Below the pieces are notes generated by a model. It made no database searches. It was given only the letters and a program-made list of their open reading frames with translations, and had not been told where the DNA came from. 64,000 bases of DNA from Novosphingobium sp. MW5 (GTDB lineage Bacteria; Pseudomonadota; Alphaproteobacteria; Sphingomonadales; Sphingomonadaceae): the NCBI GenBank assembly GCA_025938935.1, contig JAPCWB010000001.1, forward strand, positions 1,488,001 to 1,552,000. The letters run 5' to 3'. Below, piece by piece: positions 17,847-28,641 of this stretch (positions are counted from its first letter, which is position 1; each line of letters opens with the position of its first letter). Both the position numbers and the translations under genes were made by a program.

Positions 17847-20679
17847 TCAAGCCTTCTGCTGGCGGCGGATTTCTTTGCGGACGGACATGCCAAGCGCATC
17901 GGCGACGAGCGCCGCCTGCTCCATGGCGTGCCGCTTGGCGAGGCCGGTGGCGGGCGATGCGCTGGCCGAGCGGCCGGCATAACGCGGACGCGTGACTTTG
18001 CACTTGGCGTCCTTCAGCACTTCCTCGATGAAGGGTTCGACGAAGAACCAGGCACCGTTGTTCTTCGGCTCTTCCTGGCACCAGACCACTTCTTCAAGGT
18101 TCTTCATGCGGCTGATGCGCAGCGCCAGCGGTTCGCCGGGGAAGGGGTAGATCTGCTCGATGCGCAGCACCGAGGTATCTTCCAGCCCTTCGGAATCGCG
18201 GGCCTCCATAAGGTCATAGCCGACCTTGCCAGAGCACAGCACGAGCCGCTTGATCTTCTCGTCCGCCGGCGGCGTGCGATCGGCCATGATGCGGCGGAAG
18301 TGGCTTTCGCCGATGAAGTCCTCAAGCTCCGACTTGGCCAGCGGATGGCGCAGCAGGCTCTTGGGCGTCATGATGATCAGCGGCTTGCGGAACGGCCGGT
18401 GCATCTGGCGGCGCAGGGCATGGAAATAGTTGGACGGCGTGGTGATGTTGCACACCTGCATGTTGTCCTGCGCGCAGAGCTGGAGGTAACGCTCGAGACG
18501 CGCGGAGCTGTGCTCCGGCCCCTGGCCCTCATAGCCATGCGGCAGCAGCATCACGAGGCCGTTGGCGCGCAGCCACTTGCTTTCCGAACTCGCGATGTAC
18601 TGGTCGATGACGATTTGCGCGCCATTGGCGAAGTCACCGAACTGCGCTTCCCACAGCACCAGCGTCTTCGGATCGGCGCTGGCATAGCCGTATTCGAAGC
18701 CGAGCACGCCGTATTCGGAAAGCGGGCTGTCATGCACCTCGAACTTCCCATGCGGAACGGTGCTCAGCGGCACGTACTTGTTCTCGTTGGTCTGGTCGAT
18801 CCAAACCGCATGGCGCTGACTGAAGGTGCCGCGCCCGGAATCCTGGCCCGACAGGCGCACGGCATAGCCTTCCGACAAAAGCGAGCCATAGGCCAGCGCC
18901 TCGCCGGTCGCCCAGTCAAAGCCGGTGCCGTTCTTGAACATGTCCCGCTTGGCATCGAGGACGCGCGCCAGCGTCTTGTGGATGGTCAGTCCTTCGGGAA
19001 CCGTGGTCAGAGTGCGGCCAAGGCTTTCGAACAGCTTGGGATCGATGCCGGTCGGCACGTTGCGTCGCGCGGTTTCCGGATCGACCGGCTTGTTGAAGCC
19101 CGACCAGCGGCCGCCGAACCAGTCAGCCTCGTTGGCCTTGTAGCTCTTTGCGCTCTCGAATTCCTTTTCGAGGTGGTCGGTGAACCCCTGGGTGATGCTC
19201 GCGGCAAAGCCTGCCTCGATCACGCCTTCCTTCTCCAGCCGCGCGGCATAGAGGTCGCTGACGGCGGGATGCTGGCGGATGCGCTGGTACATCAGTGGCT
19301 GGGTAAAGCCCGGCTCGTCGCCTTCGTTATGGCCGAAGCGGCGATAGCACCACATGTCGACCACCACGTCGCGGCCGAAGGTCTGGCGGTAATCGATCGC
19401 CAGCTTGCAGGCGAAGGTCACGGCTTCGGGATCATCGCCGTTGACGTGGATGATCGGCGCCATCACGCCCTTCGCCACGTCAGACGGGTAAGGCGAGCCG
19501 CGCGAGAACTGCGGGCTGGTGGTGAAGCCGATCTGGTTGTTGATGATGAAGTGGATGCAGCCGCCAGTGTTGTAGCCCTTCACCCCGGAAAAGCCGAAAC
19601 ATTCCCAGACGATACCCTGGCCGGCAAAGGCCGCGTCGCCGTGGATCAGCACCGGCAGCACCTGCTTGTGCTTGCCCTTGCCAATGTCGTCGTGGAAATT
19701 CTGGTAGGCGCGCACCTTGCCGAGCACGATCGGATCGACCGTTTCGAGGTGCGAGGGGTTGGGCATAAGGCTCATGTGCACCTTGATGCCGTCAAATTCG
19801 CGGTCGGTGCTGGTGCCGAGGTGATACTTGACGTCACCCGATCCGCCGACGTCTTCCGGATTGGCCGTGCCGCCCGAGAATTCGTGGAAGATCACCTTGT
19901 AGGGCTTGGCCATCACGTTGGCGAGCACGTTCAGGCGGCCGCGGTGGGCCATGCCGTAAACGATTTCCTTAACGCCGCGCTGGCCGCCGTACTTGATCAC
20001 GGCTTCGAGCGCCGGGATCATCGATTCACCGCCATCAAGGCCGAAGCGCTTGGTGCCGACGTACTTCTTGCCGAGGAACTTTTCGTACTGCTCGCCGCGG
20101 ATCACGGCGGTCAGGATCGCCTTCTTGCCCATCGGCGTGAAGTCGATCGACTTGTCCCCGCCTTCGAGCCGGTCCTCGGATGAAGCGGCGCTCCTCCACG
20201 TCGGCGATGTGCATGTATTCGATCGCCACCTTGCCGCAGTAATTGCGGCGCAGGGTGTCGACGATCTCGCGCACCGTTCCCCATTCGAGGTTCAGGTAAC
20301 CGCCCAGGTAAATGCGGCGATCGAGGTCAGCCTCGGTAAAGCCGTGCCATGCGGGATTGAGGTCGGCCGGGATCTCCTGCTTGGCAATGCCCAGCGGATC
20401 CAGATCGGCGGCAAGGTGCCCGCGCACGCGGTAGGTGCGGATCAGCATGACCGCGCGGATCGTGTCCGATGCGGCAGCTTCGAGCGCGCGCTCGTCAAGC
20501 GCGGCGCCGGCCTTGGCGGTCGAAGCCTTGATCGCCGCCTTCAGCGTCATGGGATCAAGCGCCTGGGTCAGGTCATCTTCCGATGCCCCGCCGGCAAGCG
20601 GCCAGCCCGAACGCTGCCAGCTGGGGCCGGCCTGCGGCTCGCTGGCGTCGGGATAGAAGTCGAAGCTTTCGTTGCCCAT
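17847..20679 (-). pseudogene. sucA: 2-oxoglutarate dehydrogenase E1 component, interrupted by a frameshift
   Basis: This is thiamine-diphosphate-dependent E1 of the 2-oxoglutarate dehydrogenase complex. The first part (from ATG 20679, AAGGTG upstream) reads MGNESFDFYPDASEPQ to EYMHIADVEERRFI. The frame is then lost, and the remaining roughly 760 residues continue from GDKSIDFTPMGKKA to the C-terminus RKEIRRQQKA. Removing one base near 20177 restores a continuous protein of about 943 residues, the normal length. E1 motifs are intact downstream (MAHRGRLNVL, HGDAAFAGQG, SSARLERYLQL). A sequencing error is as likely as a real lesion, because this gene is usually required for the TCA cycle. Confidence 0.93.
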
Positions 20680-20787
20680 GTTCACACCTTGTCGGCAGCC
20701 GGAATGCCCGGCGGCTTCAAGTCCTTCGTTGCAGAACCTGGGCGCTCCCGGGGAGGATGGCGTCCCTTGCCCTGATTATGGTTGCCC

Positions 20788-20812
20788 CCGCCTGAAGCAG
20801 CGCCTCAGGCGG
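20788..20812. other. Hairpin downstream of sucD, before sucA
   Basis: A perfect 8-bp stem CCGCCTGA / TCAGGCGG with a 9-nt loop lies 5 bases past the sucD stop in the 138-bp sucD-sucA gap. No U-run follows on the minus strand, so it may be a processing site or a 3' end that separates sucD from sucA levels. Confidence 0.5.
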
Positions 20813-20817
20813 AATAC

Positions 20818-21708
20818 TCAGGCCAGTTCCTTCAGCAGCGCCGAAAGTGTGGTGCCGAGCTCGCTGGGCGAAGGCGAGACGCGGATGCCCGCTTCTTCCA
20901 TCGCGGCGATCTTGTCTTCCGCTCCGCCCTGGCCGCCCGAAACGATGGCACCGGCATGGCCCATGCGGCGGCCCGGAGGCGCCGTGCGGCCGGCGATGAA
21001 GCCGACCATCGGCTTCTTGCGGCCGCGCTTGGCTTCGTCCTTGAGGAACTGTGCGGCTTCTTCTTCGGCCGATCCGCCGATTTCGCCGATCATGATGATC
21101 GACTGCGTAGCGTCGTCGGCAAGGAAAAGTTCCAGCACGTCGATAAAGTTGGTGCCGTTGACCGGGTCACCGCCGATGCCGACCGCCGTGGTCTGGCCAA
21201 GGCCGACCGCCGTGGTCTGGTGGACGGCTTCATAAGTCAGCGTGCCCGAACGTGAAACGACGCCCACGCTGCCCTTGGAGAAGATGTTGCCCGGCATGAT
21301 GCCGATCTTGCATTCGCCCGGGGTGAGCACGCCGGGGCAGTTCGGACCGATCAGGCGGCTCTTGGAGCCGGTCAGAGCGCGCTTCACGCGGACCATGTCG
21401 AGCACCGGAACACCCTCGGTGATGGCGACGATCAGCTCGATCTCGGCGGCAATGGCTTCAAGGATGGCATCGGCGCAGCCGGCAGGCGGCACGTAGATGC
21501 ACGAAGCGGTCGCGCCGGTAGCGGCCTTGGCTTCGGCCACGGTATCGAACTGCGGCACGCCGATGTGGTCGGTGCCGCCCTTGCCCGGGGTCACGCCCGC
21601 AACCATCTGCGTGCCATAGGCCAGCGCCGCTTCGGTGTGGAACGAGCCGGTCTTGCCGGTCATGCCCTGGGTGATGACCTTTGTGTTCTTGTCGACGAGA
21701 ATGGACAT
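20818..21708 (-). CDS. sucD: Succinate-CoA ligase, ADP/GDP-forming, alpha subunit
   Basis: The alpha subunit carries the phosphohistidine used in substrate-level phosphorylation from succinyl-CoA. The 296-residue protein shows the CoA-binding fold ([16 protein letters not shown]), the [12 protein letters not shown] motif, and the active His in [10 protein letters not shown] (His251). It lies 70 bp downstream of mdh. The beta-subunit gene sucC, commonly placed just before sucD, is not present here. Confidence 0.97.
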   Translation of the reverse strand: MSILVDKNTKVITQGMTGKTGSFHTEAALAYGTQMVAGVTPGKGGTDHIGVPQFDTVAEAKAATGATASCIYVPPAGCADAILEAIAAEIELIVAITEGVPVLDMVRVKRALTGSKSRLIGPNCPGVLTPGECKIGIMPGNIFSKGSVGVVSRSGTLTYEAVHQTTAVGLGQTTAVGIGGDPVNGTNFIDVLELFLADDATQSIIMIGEIGGSAEEEAAQFLKDEAKRGRKKPMVGFIAGRTAPPGRRMGHAGAIVSGGQGGAEDKIAAMEEAGIRVSPSPSELGTTLSALLKELA

Positions 21709-21778
21709 TCGGGAAACTCCGGGAGGGAAGTGCGGCCGCAGCGTGTCCGCCGCGGCCGAAAAGTTCAGTCAATCAGGA

Positions 21779-22882
<1,104 letters not shown>

Positions 22883-22887
22883 TTATA

Positions 22888-22908
22888 TGCAATTGCGAAG
22901 CATTTGCA
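22888..22908. promoter_or_regulatory. Near-perfect palindrome upstream of mdh
   Basis: TGCAATTGC-GAA-GCATTTGCA has 9-nt arms with a single mismatch, about 150 bases upstream of the mdh start. Two further TTGCA-like words flank it (near 22850 and at 22916-22922). It may be an operator for the TCA cluster; the regulator is unknown. Confidence 0.35.
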
Positions 22909-22993
22909 ACAAGAGATTGCAGACGTGGCTTTGCTGTCGTTGGAAGGGCGATTCCAATAGGAAGTGTCGCGGCGGAGGGCCCGCGCTTTGCGC

Positions 22994-23317
22994 TCAGCCC
23001 AGCCGCGCGGATACCCGGCTTTCCAGCCCGCGCGCCATGCGGCGGTCAAGCTGGCGGCAGATGGCGAGCCAGCGGCGGCCTTCCGCGTCATTGTCTGCAT
23101 CGAAGGCAATCACAGCTTCGCGCCGGGCAACTGCGGCCGCTCCCATGCCGTAGCGGGCGAAGTGCAGCAGCGTCTCGCGCAGGACCTGCGGATCGGCCAT
23201 CAGGTCACCGATCGCCCGCCCATTGTCATTCGCCGCGCGGCCGGGCATCCGCCGCACGAACATGCGGGCGAGGATGGCGTCGTTACCGATACGGGAAGCG
23301 GCGAAGTGCAGGGGCAT
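22994..23317 (-). CDS. Hypothetical protein, Arg/Ala-rich
   Basis: A 107-residue soluble basic protein with the segment RMPGRAANDNGRAIGDLMADP in the first half (residues about 23-43) and a helical second half (LLHFARYGMGAAAVARREAVIAF). No family was recognised; similar small basic proteins with an ANDNG motif occur in sphingomonads. The ribosome site before the ATG at 23317 is weak and a later start (Met19 or Met24) is possible. It is flanked by gaps of 255 and 115 bp that hold no other gene. Confidence 0.5.
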   Translation of the reverse strand: MPLHFAASRIGNDAILARMFVRRMPGRAANDNGRAIGDLMADPQVLRETLLHFARYGMGAAAVARREAVIAFDADNDAEGRRWLAICRQLDRRMARGLESRVSARLG

Positions 23318-23432
23318 ATGGGGGCGAGCGCCTTTGTTGTTGTCCTTGGAGCACTCCTCTAACCGAGGGACGCCAACTCTTCGTCTACGCCTATGGTTTA
23401 CGCGAGTTTACCTTGGCTGCCGCGGCCGGGAA

Positions 23433-24581
23433 TCAGGTTCCCGGCTGGGCGATCCACTGGCCGGAGTTCTGGTATTCGGGCCGGATTCCCTGCGCCTCGG
23501 GCAGCTTCTCGCCGCGGTACAGCTTGTCCCCGCCGCGCGCCTGGACTTCGGGCGCATAGCTTGGCGCAGCCATCGGGCGGGCGGGAGCGAGGCCATGGGC
23601 GGTTGGCACCACCGCGCTTTCCTGCGCGGTCTTGAGGCCCTGCTCATAGGCTTTCTGGATCGCCAGCGGATCGATGACCGAGGCATCGGCCTTGTCCTGC
23701 GCCAGCGATGAGCGCGGATGGGGTGCGGGGAGCGGCTCGCCTCCGACATAGGCGGTGCGGAAGGCGCCCGGCGTGCCGGCGGGTCCGTTGAAGCGATAGA
23801 ACCGGTGCGCCCCGATCGTGCCGAGGTAATTCAGCTTGGGCGCCCAATAGGGATGGACCGCGATGGTGTGGTAATGCGTCGCGAGGCCGACCGGCGCATA
23901 GACGTAACCCGAAAGGGCCGCCCGGGCGACGTTCTCTGCGCGCAGCCAGAACATCCGGCTCGGCACCCGGTTCATCGCGCCGTCGCAGGTGAAGGAGAAC
24001 TGGCAGCCGGTGGTCCGCTCCGACCCCTGGAAGACCACGCCGCAAACCGTGTTGGGATAGGCCGGATGCATCACGCGGTTGAGCACGACCTGCGCCACTG
24101 CACGCTGGCCGGCGTCCGGTTCGCTTGCAGCCTCGTAGTAGATCGCTTGCGTCAGGCATGTAAGCGCGCGGGCAGCGTCCGCGGCATTGCCATTGAGGCG
24201 CAGCGAACGCGCCGTCGGCCCGCCGAAAGGATCGGTGCCGCCCTCCTCGTAATCCCAGTGAGCGCCGGTATCGAGCGGCTTGGAAGGCTCGTCCGGGGCA
24301 AGGTAATAGAAGGCCGAACCGGGGAAGGAGTCGCCGGTCCGCTCGAACGGCATCGGCTCCAGCTGGACCTCTGCCCTGCCGGCGTTGCCGATAGCCAGCT
24401 GAGTCCAGTCGCCGGGCGCGGCGATTGCGGGAAAGCCCACTGCCGCGAGCAGCACTGCGGCCCGCTTGCCGACATGCTTGCGCCGCCGTTTGGCGCCCAT
24501 GCCGGGCGCACGCCGGCTCAACCGCGCGGAGAAATCGCGCGGTGGCAGTTCGGCAGGGAAGGCGGCATTGGCAGGCATCAT
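23433..24581 (-). CDS. Cell wall hydrolase, SleB/CwlJ family
   Basis: This predicted exported peptidoglycan hydrolase has 382 residues. A basic N-terminal region (AKRRRKHVGKR) precedes a hydrophobic segment (AAVLLAAVGFPAIAA) that acts as signal or anchor. The SleB/Hydrolase_2 domain lies at about residues 140-255, with CLTQAIYYEAASEPDAGQ, VAQVVLNRV and CQFSFTCDG. The C-terminal third is Pro/Ala-rich without a recognised domain. The catalytic Glu is expected in YYEAASE. It is divergent from the cobalamin riboswitch and btu operon. Confidence 0.9.
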   Translation of the reverse strand: MMPANAAFPAELPPRDFSARLSRRAPGMGAKRRRKHVGKRAAVLLAAVGFPAIAAPGDWTQLAIGNAGRAEVQLEPMPFERTGDSFPGSAFYYLAPDEPSKPLDTGAHWDYEEGGTDPFGGPTARSLRLNGNAADAARALTCLTQAIYYEAASEPDAGQRAVAQVVLNRVMHPAYPNTVCGVVFQGSERTTGCQFSFTCDGAMNRVPSRMFWLRAENVARAALSGYVYAPVGLATHYHTIAVHPYWAPKLNYLGTIGAHRFYRFNGPAGTPGAFRTAYVGGEPLPAPHPRSSLAQDKADASVIDPLAIQKAYEQGLKTAQESAVVPTAHGLAPARPMAAPSYAPEVQARGGDKLYRGEKLPEAQGIRPEYQNSGQWIAQPGT

Positions 24582-24756
24582 TCCATCCGGTCGGGCGGCG
24601 CAAAACTACGCGCAAAGCGCGTAACCCAAGGGCCCCACCCCGCGCACCTGCCGATTCCGCAGCGTGCCGAAGGGGGACAGTCCCGCTCCGTAACGTGAAT
24701 CGGTTAATGAACCTCCTGCTTGCGTGCCCGCACACAGAGGCGTAGGGGCGCACCCG

Positions 24757-24926
24757 ACGTCATGGGTTGTCCGGTGGAAGCCGGGCCTAAGAGGGAAGCG
24801 GGTTCCAATCCCGCGCTGCCCCCGCAACTGTGACCGGGGAGTGCCGCTCCCACATGCCACTGGTCCTCGGGCCGGGAAGGCGGGGCGGCATGGCGATCCG
24901 GGAGCCAGGAGACCTGCCGATGACGG
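24757..24926 (+). promoter_or_regulatory. Cobalamin (AdoCbl) riboswitch
   Basis: The conserved core of the B12 element is present in order: GGAAGCGGG with CAATCCCGC, then GCCCCCGCAACTGT, GGGGAGTG with CCACTG, GGGAAGGCGGG, and the B12 box GCCAGGAGACCTGCC at 24904-24918. It lies just upstream of a TonB receptor and B12 transporter genes on the same strand. A downstream hairpin (GCCCGC / GCGGGC, 24968-24987) may be part of the expression platform. Cobalamin binding should lower expression of the operon. The outer boundaries are approximate. Confidence 0.95.
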
Positions 24927-25031
24927 TCGTTCCGCAGCCGGGCGGGGTGCACCGGGTGTAAGCGTGGGCCCGCGAATTCGTGCGGGCGGCCTCGCCATGA
25001 ACGGCATTCGTTCGTGGTTGGAGGTTTATAC

Positions 25032-26834
25032 GTGAAATATCTGTTTTTGCTTGGTTGTTCTTTGTCCATCGCTGCGCCTGCATGGGCCGCAGAGGATGAA
25101 ATCACAGTCGTTGCCAGCGGCTTCAGCCAGCCGGTCGACAGCACCGGTCAGGCGATCAGCGTTGTCGATGCGGCGGAGCTGGCCTCGATTCAGGGGCCCG
25201 ACATCACCCGCGTGCTCGAACGCCTGCCCGGCGTCGCTGTCGCCCGCAACGGAGGGCTTGGGGCCTTTACCGGCGTGCGCATTCGCGGTGCCAGTTCGGA
25301 GCAGACGCTGGTCCTGGTCGATGGCGCACGGCTGGCCGACGTGTCCTCACCGGGCAGCGGTTTCGACTTTGGCACGCTGCTCAGCGGCAATGTCGAAAAG
25401 GTCGAATTGCTGCGCGGATCGAACAGCCTGATCTGGGGCTCTGACGCGATCGGCGGGGTCATTGCGGTGACCACGAAGCAGACCGAGGGCGTCGAGGCTT
25501 CGGCGGAGTACGGCACCTATGACAGCTTCAGTGGCGCAGCCTCGGGCGGGATCAAGGCCGGACCGGTCAGCGTTTCGGTCAACGGCGGCTATGCCCGCAG
25601 CGACGGCTTTTCCGCCCTCGCCGCAGATGCCGAGAGCGATGGCTTTGAGCAGTGGCAGCTGGGCGGGCGCGCCTCTGTTGAGGTGGCCAACGATCTCAAT
25701 GCTTTCATCGACGCGCGTTATGCGGAGTCTGAAGCAGGCATCGATTTCTCCTTCGCCAATGATTACGTCCAGACGACGAAGCAGGCCTCGGGCCGGGCCG
25801 GGCTGGCCTATGCTTCCGACGCTCTGGACCTGACCGCCGCCTTCAGCCTGGCCGATACCAATCGCGCCTATGCCAGCCCCTCGTTCGGATACGAGTACAA
25901 CGGCCGCAACAGCCTTGCCGAACTGCGCGGCAAGTGGCGCGCCGTTGGTCCCGTGGCCGTGTTGTTCGGTGCCAGCCATGCGTGGGACCGCTATGACGGT
26001 ACCTTCGACGCCCGCCAGACCGCGCGGCAAGCGAGCGGGCACCTGGTGCTGGATTACGGCAGCGACGCGGCGAATTTCGCCGCCGGTGTCAGGCTCGACC
26101 ATCATAGCCGCTTTGGCGACGCATGGACCATGGGCGCGAACGGATCGGTAAAGATCGGTGGCGGCTGGCGGCTGCGCGCAAGCTATGGCGAAGGCTTCAA
26201 GGCGCCGACCCTGTACCAGTTGTTCGGCTTTGCCGGGAACCTTGGCCTCGATCCGGAACGCAGCCGGTCTTACGAGGCAGGCATCGAAAAGGGCGATCGT
26301 TCCTCGGCGCTGCACTTTGCCGCGACCGTGTTCCGCCGCGATAGCCGCAACCTGATCGACTATGACGCCAACGCCAATGGCGGCTGGGGGGGCTACCTTA
26401 ACGTCAGCCGCACCCGGGCGAGCGGTTTCGAACTTGAAGTCGATGTGCGGCCCGTGGAGGCACTGCAACTGCGCGCCGCCTATTCCTATGTGAAGGCAAC
26501 CAATCTGGCGACCGGCCGCGACCTCTATCGCCGCCCGCGCCATGCGCTCAGCCTGTCGGGTGACTGGACGACGCCGCTCGGCGGGCTGGTGCTGGGGGCG
26601 GATACGCGCTTCGTGAGCGAGTCGATCGACGATCCCTTCGGCGATACCAACCTGGCGAACGACGTGAAGCTGAAGCCCTATGCCGTGCTCACCCTGCGGG
26701 CCAGCCTGCCGGTGACCGAACGGTTCGAGCTGTTCGGACGTGTCGAGAACGTGGGCAATGCGAAGTACCAGGCGGTGGCCGGGTACAACACGCCGGGACG
26801 CAGCGCCTATTTCGGCGCGAGGGCGCGGTTCTGA
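25032..26834 (+). CDS. btuB: TonB-dependent vitamin B12 receptor (BtuB-like)
   Basis: This outer-membrane receptor should take up cobalamin with TonB energy. A signal peptide (KYLFLLGCSLSIAAPAWAA) is followed by a TonB-box-like DEITVVASGF. The plug domain (about residues 30-140) has VLERLPGVAVARNGG, VRIRGASSEQTLVLVDG and GSNSLIWGSDAIGGVI. The 22-strand barrel ends in ...GRSAYFGARARF with a terminal Phe. At 600 residues it is BtuB-sized. GTG at 25032 is chosen because GGAGG lies 7 nt upstream. Its place after a B12 riboswitch and before btuFCD supports the substrate. Confidence 0.93.
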   Translation: MKYLFLLGCSLSIAAPAWAAEDEITVVASGFSQPVDSTGQAISVVDAAELASIQGPDITRVLERLPGVAVARNGGLGAFTGVRIRGASSEQTLVLVDGARLADVSSPGSGFDFGTLLSGNVEKVELLRGSNSLIWGSDAIGGVIAVTTKQTEGVEASAEYGTYDSFSGAASGGIKAGPVSVSVNGGYARSDGFSALAADAESDGFEQWQLGGRASVEVANDLNAFIDARYAESEAGIDFSFANDYVQTTKQASGRAGLAYASDALDLTAAFSLADTNRAYASPSFGYEYNGRNSLAELRGKWRAVGPVAVLFGASHAWDRYDGTFDARQTARQASGHLVLDYGSDAANFAAGVRLDHHSRFGDAWTMGANGSVKIGGGWRLRASYGEGFKAPTLYQLFGFAGNLGLDPERSRSYEAGIEKGDRSSALHFAATVFRRDSRNLIDYDANANGGWGGYLNVSRTRASGFELEVDVRPVEALQLRAAYSYVKATNLATGRDLYRRPRHALSLSGDWTTPLGGLVLGADTRFVSESIDDPFGDTNLANDVKLKPYAVLTLRASLPVTERFELFGRVENVGNAKYQAVAGYNTPGRSAYFGARARF

Positions 26835-27664
26835 TGCGCGCGGCGGGCCTGCTGCTGGCGCTGGCGCTGGGGGCCTGCGTCCCCGCCCGCAGCCAGCCTG
26901 CGCCCGCCGTGGTTTCCGGGCCGACGATCGTCAGCCTGAACCCCTGCACCGATGCAATCCTTGCCGAGGTGGCCGACCCGGACCAGATCCTCGCCATTTC
27001 GGGCTGGAGCCATGATCCGGCGTCGAGCTCGATGGACATGGCAATAGCGCGCCGGTTCGCCAGTACGAACGGTTCGGTCGAGGAAGTTCTGGCACTTGAG
27101 CCGGACATCGTGATCGACGGCACTTTCACCCCGCCCGCCAGCCGCGCGGCATACGAGCGTCTGGGTCTGCGGCTGGAATCGGTGGCGATTGCCTCGACGG
27201 TGGAGGACAGCAAGGCGCAGGTGCGCCACCTGGCAGCGCTGGCCGGACACCCGGAGCGCGGAGATGCACTGGTGGCGCGGATTGATGCGGCACTGGCCGA
27301 GGCGGCTCCGCGTGCAGGTCATGTTCCGGTTCCGACCGTGCTGTGGGAACCGGGCGGCATCGTGCCGGGCAACGATACCCTGATCGCCGAGCTCATGCGC
27401 CGCGCGGGCCTTGCCAATTTCACCGCGGCGCGGGGCATGAGGCAGGCGGAGTACCTGCCGCTCGAGCGCCTGCTCGCCGATCCGCCGCAGCTGATCCTGA
27501 CGGCAGGCAACCCCCGCGCCGAGGAGAACCGGCAACTCTCCCACCCGGCGCTTGCGTCACTCAAGGGCGTGCGCCGCGCGGCAATCGAACCGAAGTTGCT
27601 CTACTGCGGCGGGCCGACCATCATCCGCGCAGCAAGGCGATTTGCCGAGGTGCGGGGTACATGA
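26834..27664 (+). CDS. btuF: Cobalamin ABC transporter substrate-binding lipoprotein (BtuF-like)
   Basis: This 276-residue binding protein has a signal peptide and lipobox LGAC, so it is likely lipid-anchored in the periplasm. The class III periplasmic-binding fold is shown by IVSLNPCTDAILAEVADPDQILAIS near the start, ALEPDIVIDGTF, and NDTLIAELMRRAGLAN. Its start overlaps the receptor stop by one base (TGATG), and its stop overlaps btuC (ATGA), so the operon is tightly coupled. Confidence 0.9.
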   Translation: MRAAGLLLALALGACVPARSQPAPAVVSGPTIVSLNPCTDAILAEVADPDQILAISGWSHDPASSSMDMAIARRFASTNGSVEEVLALEPDIVIDGTFTPPASRAAYERLGLRLESVAIASTVEDSKAQVRHLAALAGHPERGDALVARIDAALAEAAPRAGHVPVPTVLWEPGGIVPGNDTLIAELMRRAGLANFTAARGMRQAEYLPLERLLADPPQLILTAGNPRAEENRQLSHPALASLKGVRRAAIEPKLLYCGGPTIIRAARRFAEVRGT

Positions 27665-28641
27665 CGCGGCTTAACTTGACATTGCTGGTGCTGATCGCGC
27701 TCGCCGTGCCGCTTTCCCTGCTGGCGGGGCAGGTATGGATTGACCCGCTGCATCCCACCTTCGCCAATGCGGCCACCATCCTGATGGACTTGCGCCTGCC
27801 GCGCGCGGTTCTGGCGCTTGCCGTGGGTGGGGGGCTCGGCGCGGCGGGGGCGGCGATGCAGGGCTACCTGCGCAATCCGCTCGCCGATCCCGGCCTGTTC
27901 GGCATAGCGCCCTGTGCCGCGCTGGGCGCGGTGCTCTCGCTGTGGACGGGCTACGCGGCAAGCGCCTGGACGCTGCCTCTGTTCGCGCTGGCCGGGGCGG
28001 CGATCGGCATGTTGCTGCTCAGCCTGATCGCCGGGCGCGAAGGCGGCGTCGCGACTTTCACGCTGGCCGGGATGATGCTCGCAAGCCTGGCCGGTGCGCT
28101 GATGAGCCTCGCCATCAGCCTCGCGCCATCGCCCTTCGCCCTGTCGGAAATCGTCACCTGGCTGATGGGCGCGCTGGCGGATCGGTCGTGGCGCGATGTC
28201 TGGATCGCCGTGCCGGGGGCGCTGCTGGGGATTGCCGCGCTACGCTTGGCAGGGCGCGGGCTCGATGGCCTGCTGCTTGGCGATGCGGTGGCGCGCTCGC
28301 TGGGCATCAATCCGGCGCGGCTCCAGGGGCTGCTGGTGATCGGCATCGGGCTGACCGTGGGGAGCGGCGTGGCGGTCGCGGGTATTATCGGTTTCGTCGG
28401 GCTGGTCGTGCCGCATCTGGTTCGCCCGCTGACCGACCGCCGGCCCTCGAGCCTGATAGTGCCGAGCGCGCTGGCCGGGGCACTTCTTTTGCTGATCGCC
28501 GATTGCCTCTGCCGCCTCCTGCCGCTCGCTGGGGGAGAACTTCGGCTCGGCATCGCGCTCAGCCTAATTGGCGCGCCGTTCTTCCTGGCACTGCTGCTGC
28601 GGATGCGGCGCGGTACGTCTGCGGACGGAGGCTGGGCATGA
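27661..28641 (+). CDS. btuC: Cobalamin ABC transporter permease (BtuC/FecCD family)
   Basis: This 326-residue permease has about ten membrane helices. FecCD-family motifs are visible: LRLPRAVLALAVGGGLGAAGAAMQGYLRNPLADPG is split over residues 40-75, AxSLGIN occurs as ARSLGINPARLQ, and GIIGFVGLVVPHLVR lies near residue 245. It would form the inner-membrane channel with BtuD. The ATG at 27661 overlaps the btuF stop; the long upstream reading in this frame is inside btuF and not used. Confidence 0.93.
   Translation: MTRLNLTLLVLIALAVPLSLLAGQVWIDPLHPTFANAATILMDLRLPRAVLALAVGGGLGAAGAAMQGYLRNPLADPGLFGIAPCAALGAVLSLWTGYAASAWTLPLFALAGAAIGMLLLSLIAGREGGVATFTLAGMMLASLAGALMSLAISLAPSPFALSEIVTWLMGALADRSWRDVWIAVPGALLGIAALRLAGRGLDGLLLGDAVARSLGINPARLQGLLVIGIGLTVGSGVAVAGIIGFVGLVVPHLVRPLTDRRPSSLIVPSALAGALLLLIADCLCRLLPLAGGELRLGIALSLIGAPFFLALLLRMRRGTSADGGWA

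Noticed and set aside
21180..21235. A short direct repeat encoding TTAVG twice within sucD
   Set aside because: The same Gly-rich double motif (TT-VGLGQ-T-VGIGG) is normal in SucD proteins.
24780..24860. A tRNA-like GGTTCCAATCC segment
   Set aside because: It belongs to the conserved core of the cobalamin riboswitch; no acceptor stem or anticodon arm is present.
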